From Chlorobiota bacterium (GTDB lineage Bacteria > Bacteroidota > Bacteroidia > Bacteroidales > B39-G9), in the NCBI GenBank assembly GCA_030632095.1, contig DAOVJU010000246.1:1-5792 (forward strand): 5,792 nt of DNA. The letters are read 5' to 3'. Position numbers and translations under genes: made by a program. Within the stretch, counting starts at the first letter, position 1. Each line of letters begins with the position of its first letter. Below the pieces are notes generated by a model. That model saw only the letters and a program-made list of their open reading frames with translations. It did no database searches and was not told where the DNA came from. This document shows, piece after piece, positions 5,693 through 5,792 of this stretch.

Positions 5693-5697
5693 CAATT

Positions 5698-5792
5698 ATG
5701 AAGTTTTATGCTTTAGAAACCGGAAATTTTAAGCTGGATGGAGGTGCAATGTTTGGGGTAATACCAAAAGTGATTTGGAATAATATGTATCC
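5698..5792 (+). CDS. MBL-fold metallohydrolase, 5' end only (cut by window edge)
   Basis: Thirty-one codons and two bases are visible, starting MKFYALETGNFKLDGGAMFG and continuing VIPKVIWNNMY. This opening, with the LDGGAMFGV(I/V)PK core, is one I recognise from Bacteroidota proteins of the metallo-beta-lactamase fold, where it precedes the first beta strands. The metal-binding HxHxDH motif would come later and lies outside the window, so substrate and activity cannot be judged. The start is supported by AGGA 5 nt upstream and a well-formed promoter. The frame is open to the window edge. The gene diverges from the Mpl-like ligase. The family call rests on recall of a short N-terminal stretch, so treat it as likely, not proven. 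Confidence 0.75.
   Translation, partial: MKFYALETGNFKLDGGAMFGVIPKVIWNNMY

Larger units (their letters stand above)
5378..5697. other. 320-bp divergent intergenic region between the Mpl-like and MBL-fold genes
   Basis: The region between the two divergent starts holds no supported gene. Its left part (5378-5439) is AT-rich leader and promoter sequence for the ligase gene. The middle (5440-5580) is a 141-bp palindromic repeat-like element. The right part (5581-5697) holds the promoter and ribosome binding site of the plus-strand gene. Confidence 0.7.

Overview
The window reads as ordinary chromosome from a low-GC Gram-negative bacterium of the phylum Bacteroidota. Four things point there. There is an Mpl-type peptidoglycan ligase and a single-span TonB with a proline/acid linker. 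The two-component pair is of the LytS/LytTR type, with a LiaF-like membrane protein beside it. Shine-Dalgarno sequences are weak or absent upstream of most starts. Three genes are preceded by an exact match to the Bacteroidota -7 promoter element TAnnTTTG. The order or genus cannot be fixed from this window.

Layout: five complete genes lie on the minus strand, and a sixth gene on the plus strand begins at the right edge. In minus-strand transcription order they are: mpl-like ligase (4019-5377), tonB-family gene (3191-3871, own promoter and a strong terminator at 3137-3167), LiaF-like gene (2247-2963, own promoter), LytS-like histidine kinase (995-2050, GTG start) and LytTR response regulator (43-795, followed by a perfect hairpin at 1-33). 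Diverging from mpl at 5698 is the first 31 codons of what looks like an MBL-fold metallohydrolase, with a good Bacteroidota promoter and an AGGA ribosome binding site.

Functionally the window is about the cell envelope. Mpl reattaches recycled murein tripeptide to UDP-MurNAc. TonB transmits proton-motive force to outer-membrane transporters. The LiaF-like protein, kinase and LytTR regulator look like one three-gene signalling operon, expressed from the promoter just upstream of the LiaF-like gene. By analogy with LiaF-LiaRS of Firmicutes, the membrane protein may tune the kinase, but that is inference.

The least explained DNA is intergenic. Two AT-rich spacers (2098-2241 and 5440-5580) each hold a roughly 140-bp element with imperfect terminal inverted repeats and internal palindromes, resembling non-coding repeat or MITE-like elements. 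The 199-bp spacer between kinase and regulator holds a 30-bp near-perfect hairpin and three copies of an AGTTG-core motif that partly fit the LytTR-binding consensus. I see no CRISPR array, tRNA, rRNA, transposase or phage gene. No clearly new multi-gene system is evident; the best candidates for novelty are the intergenic elements and the wiring of LiaF to a LytTR-type system.
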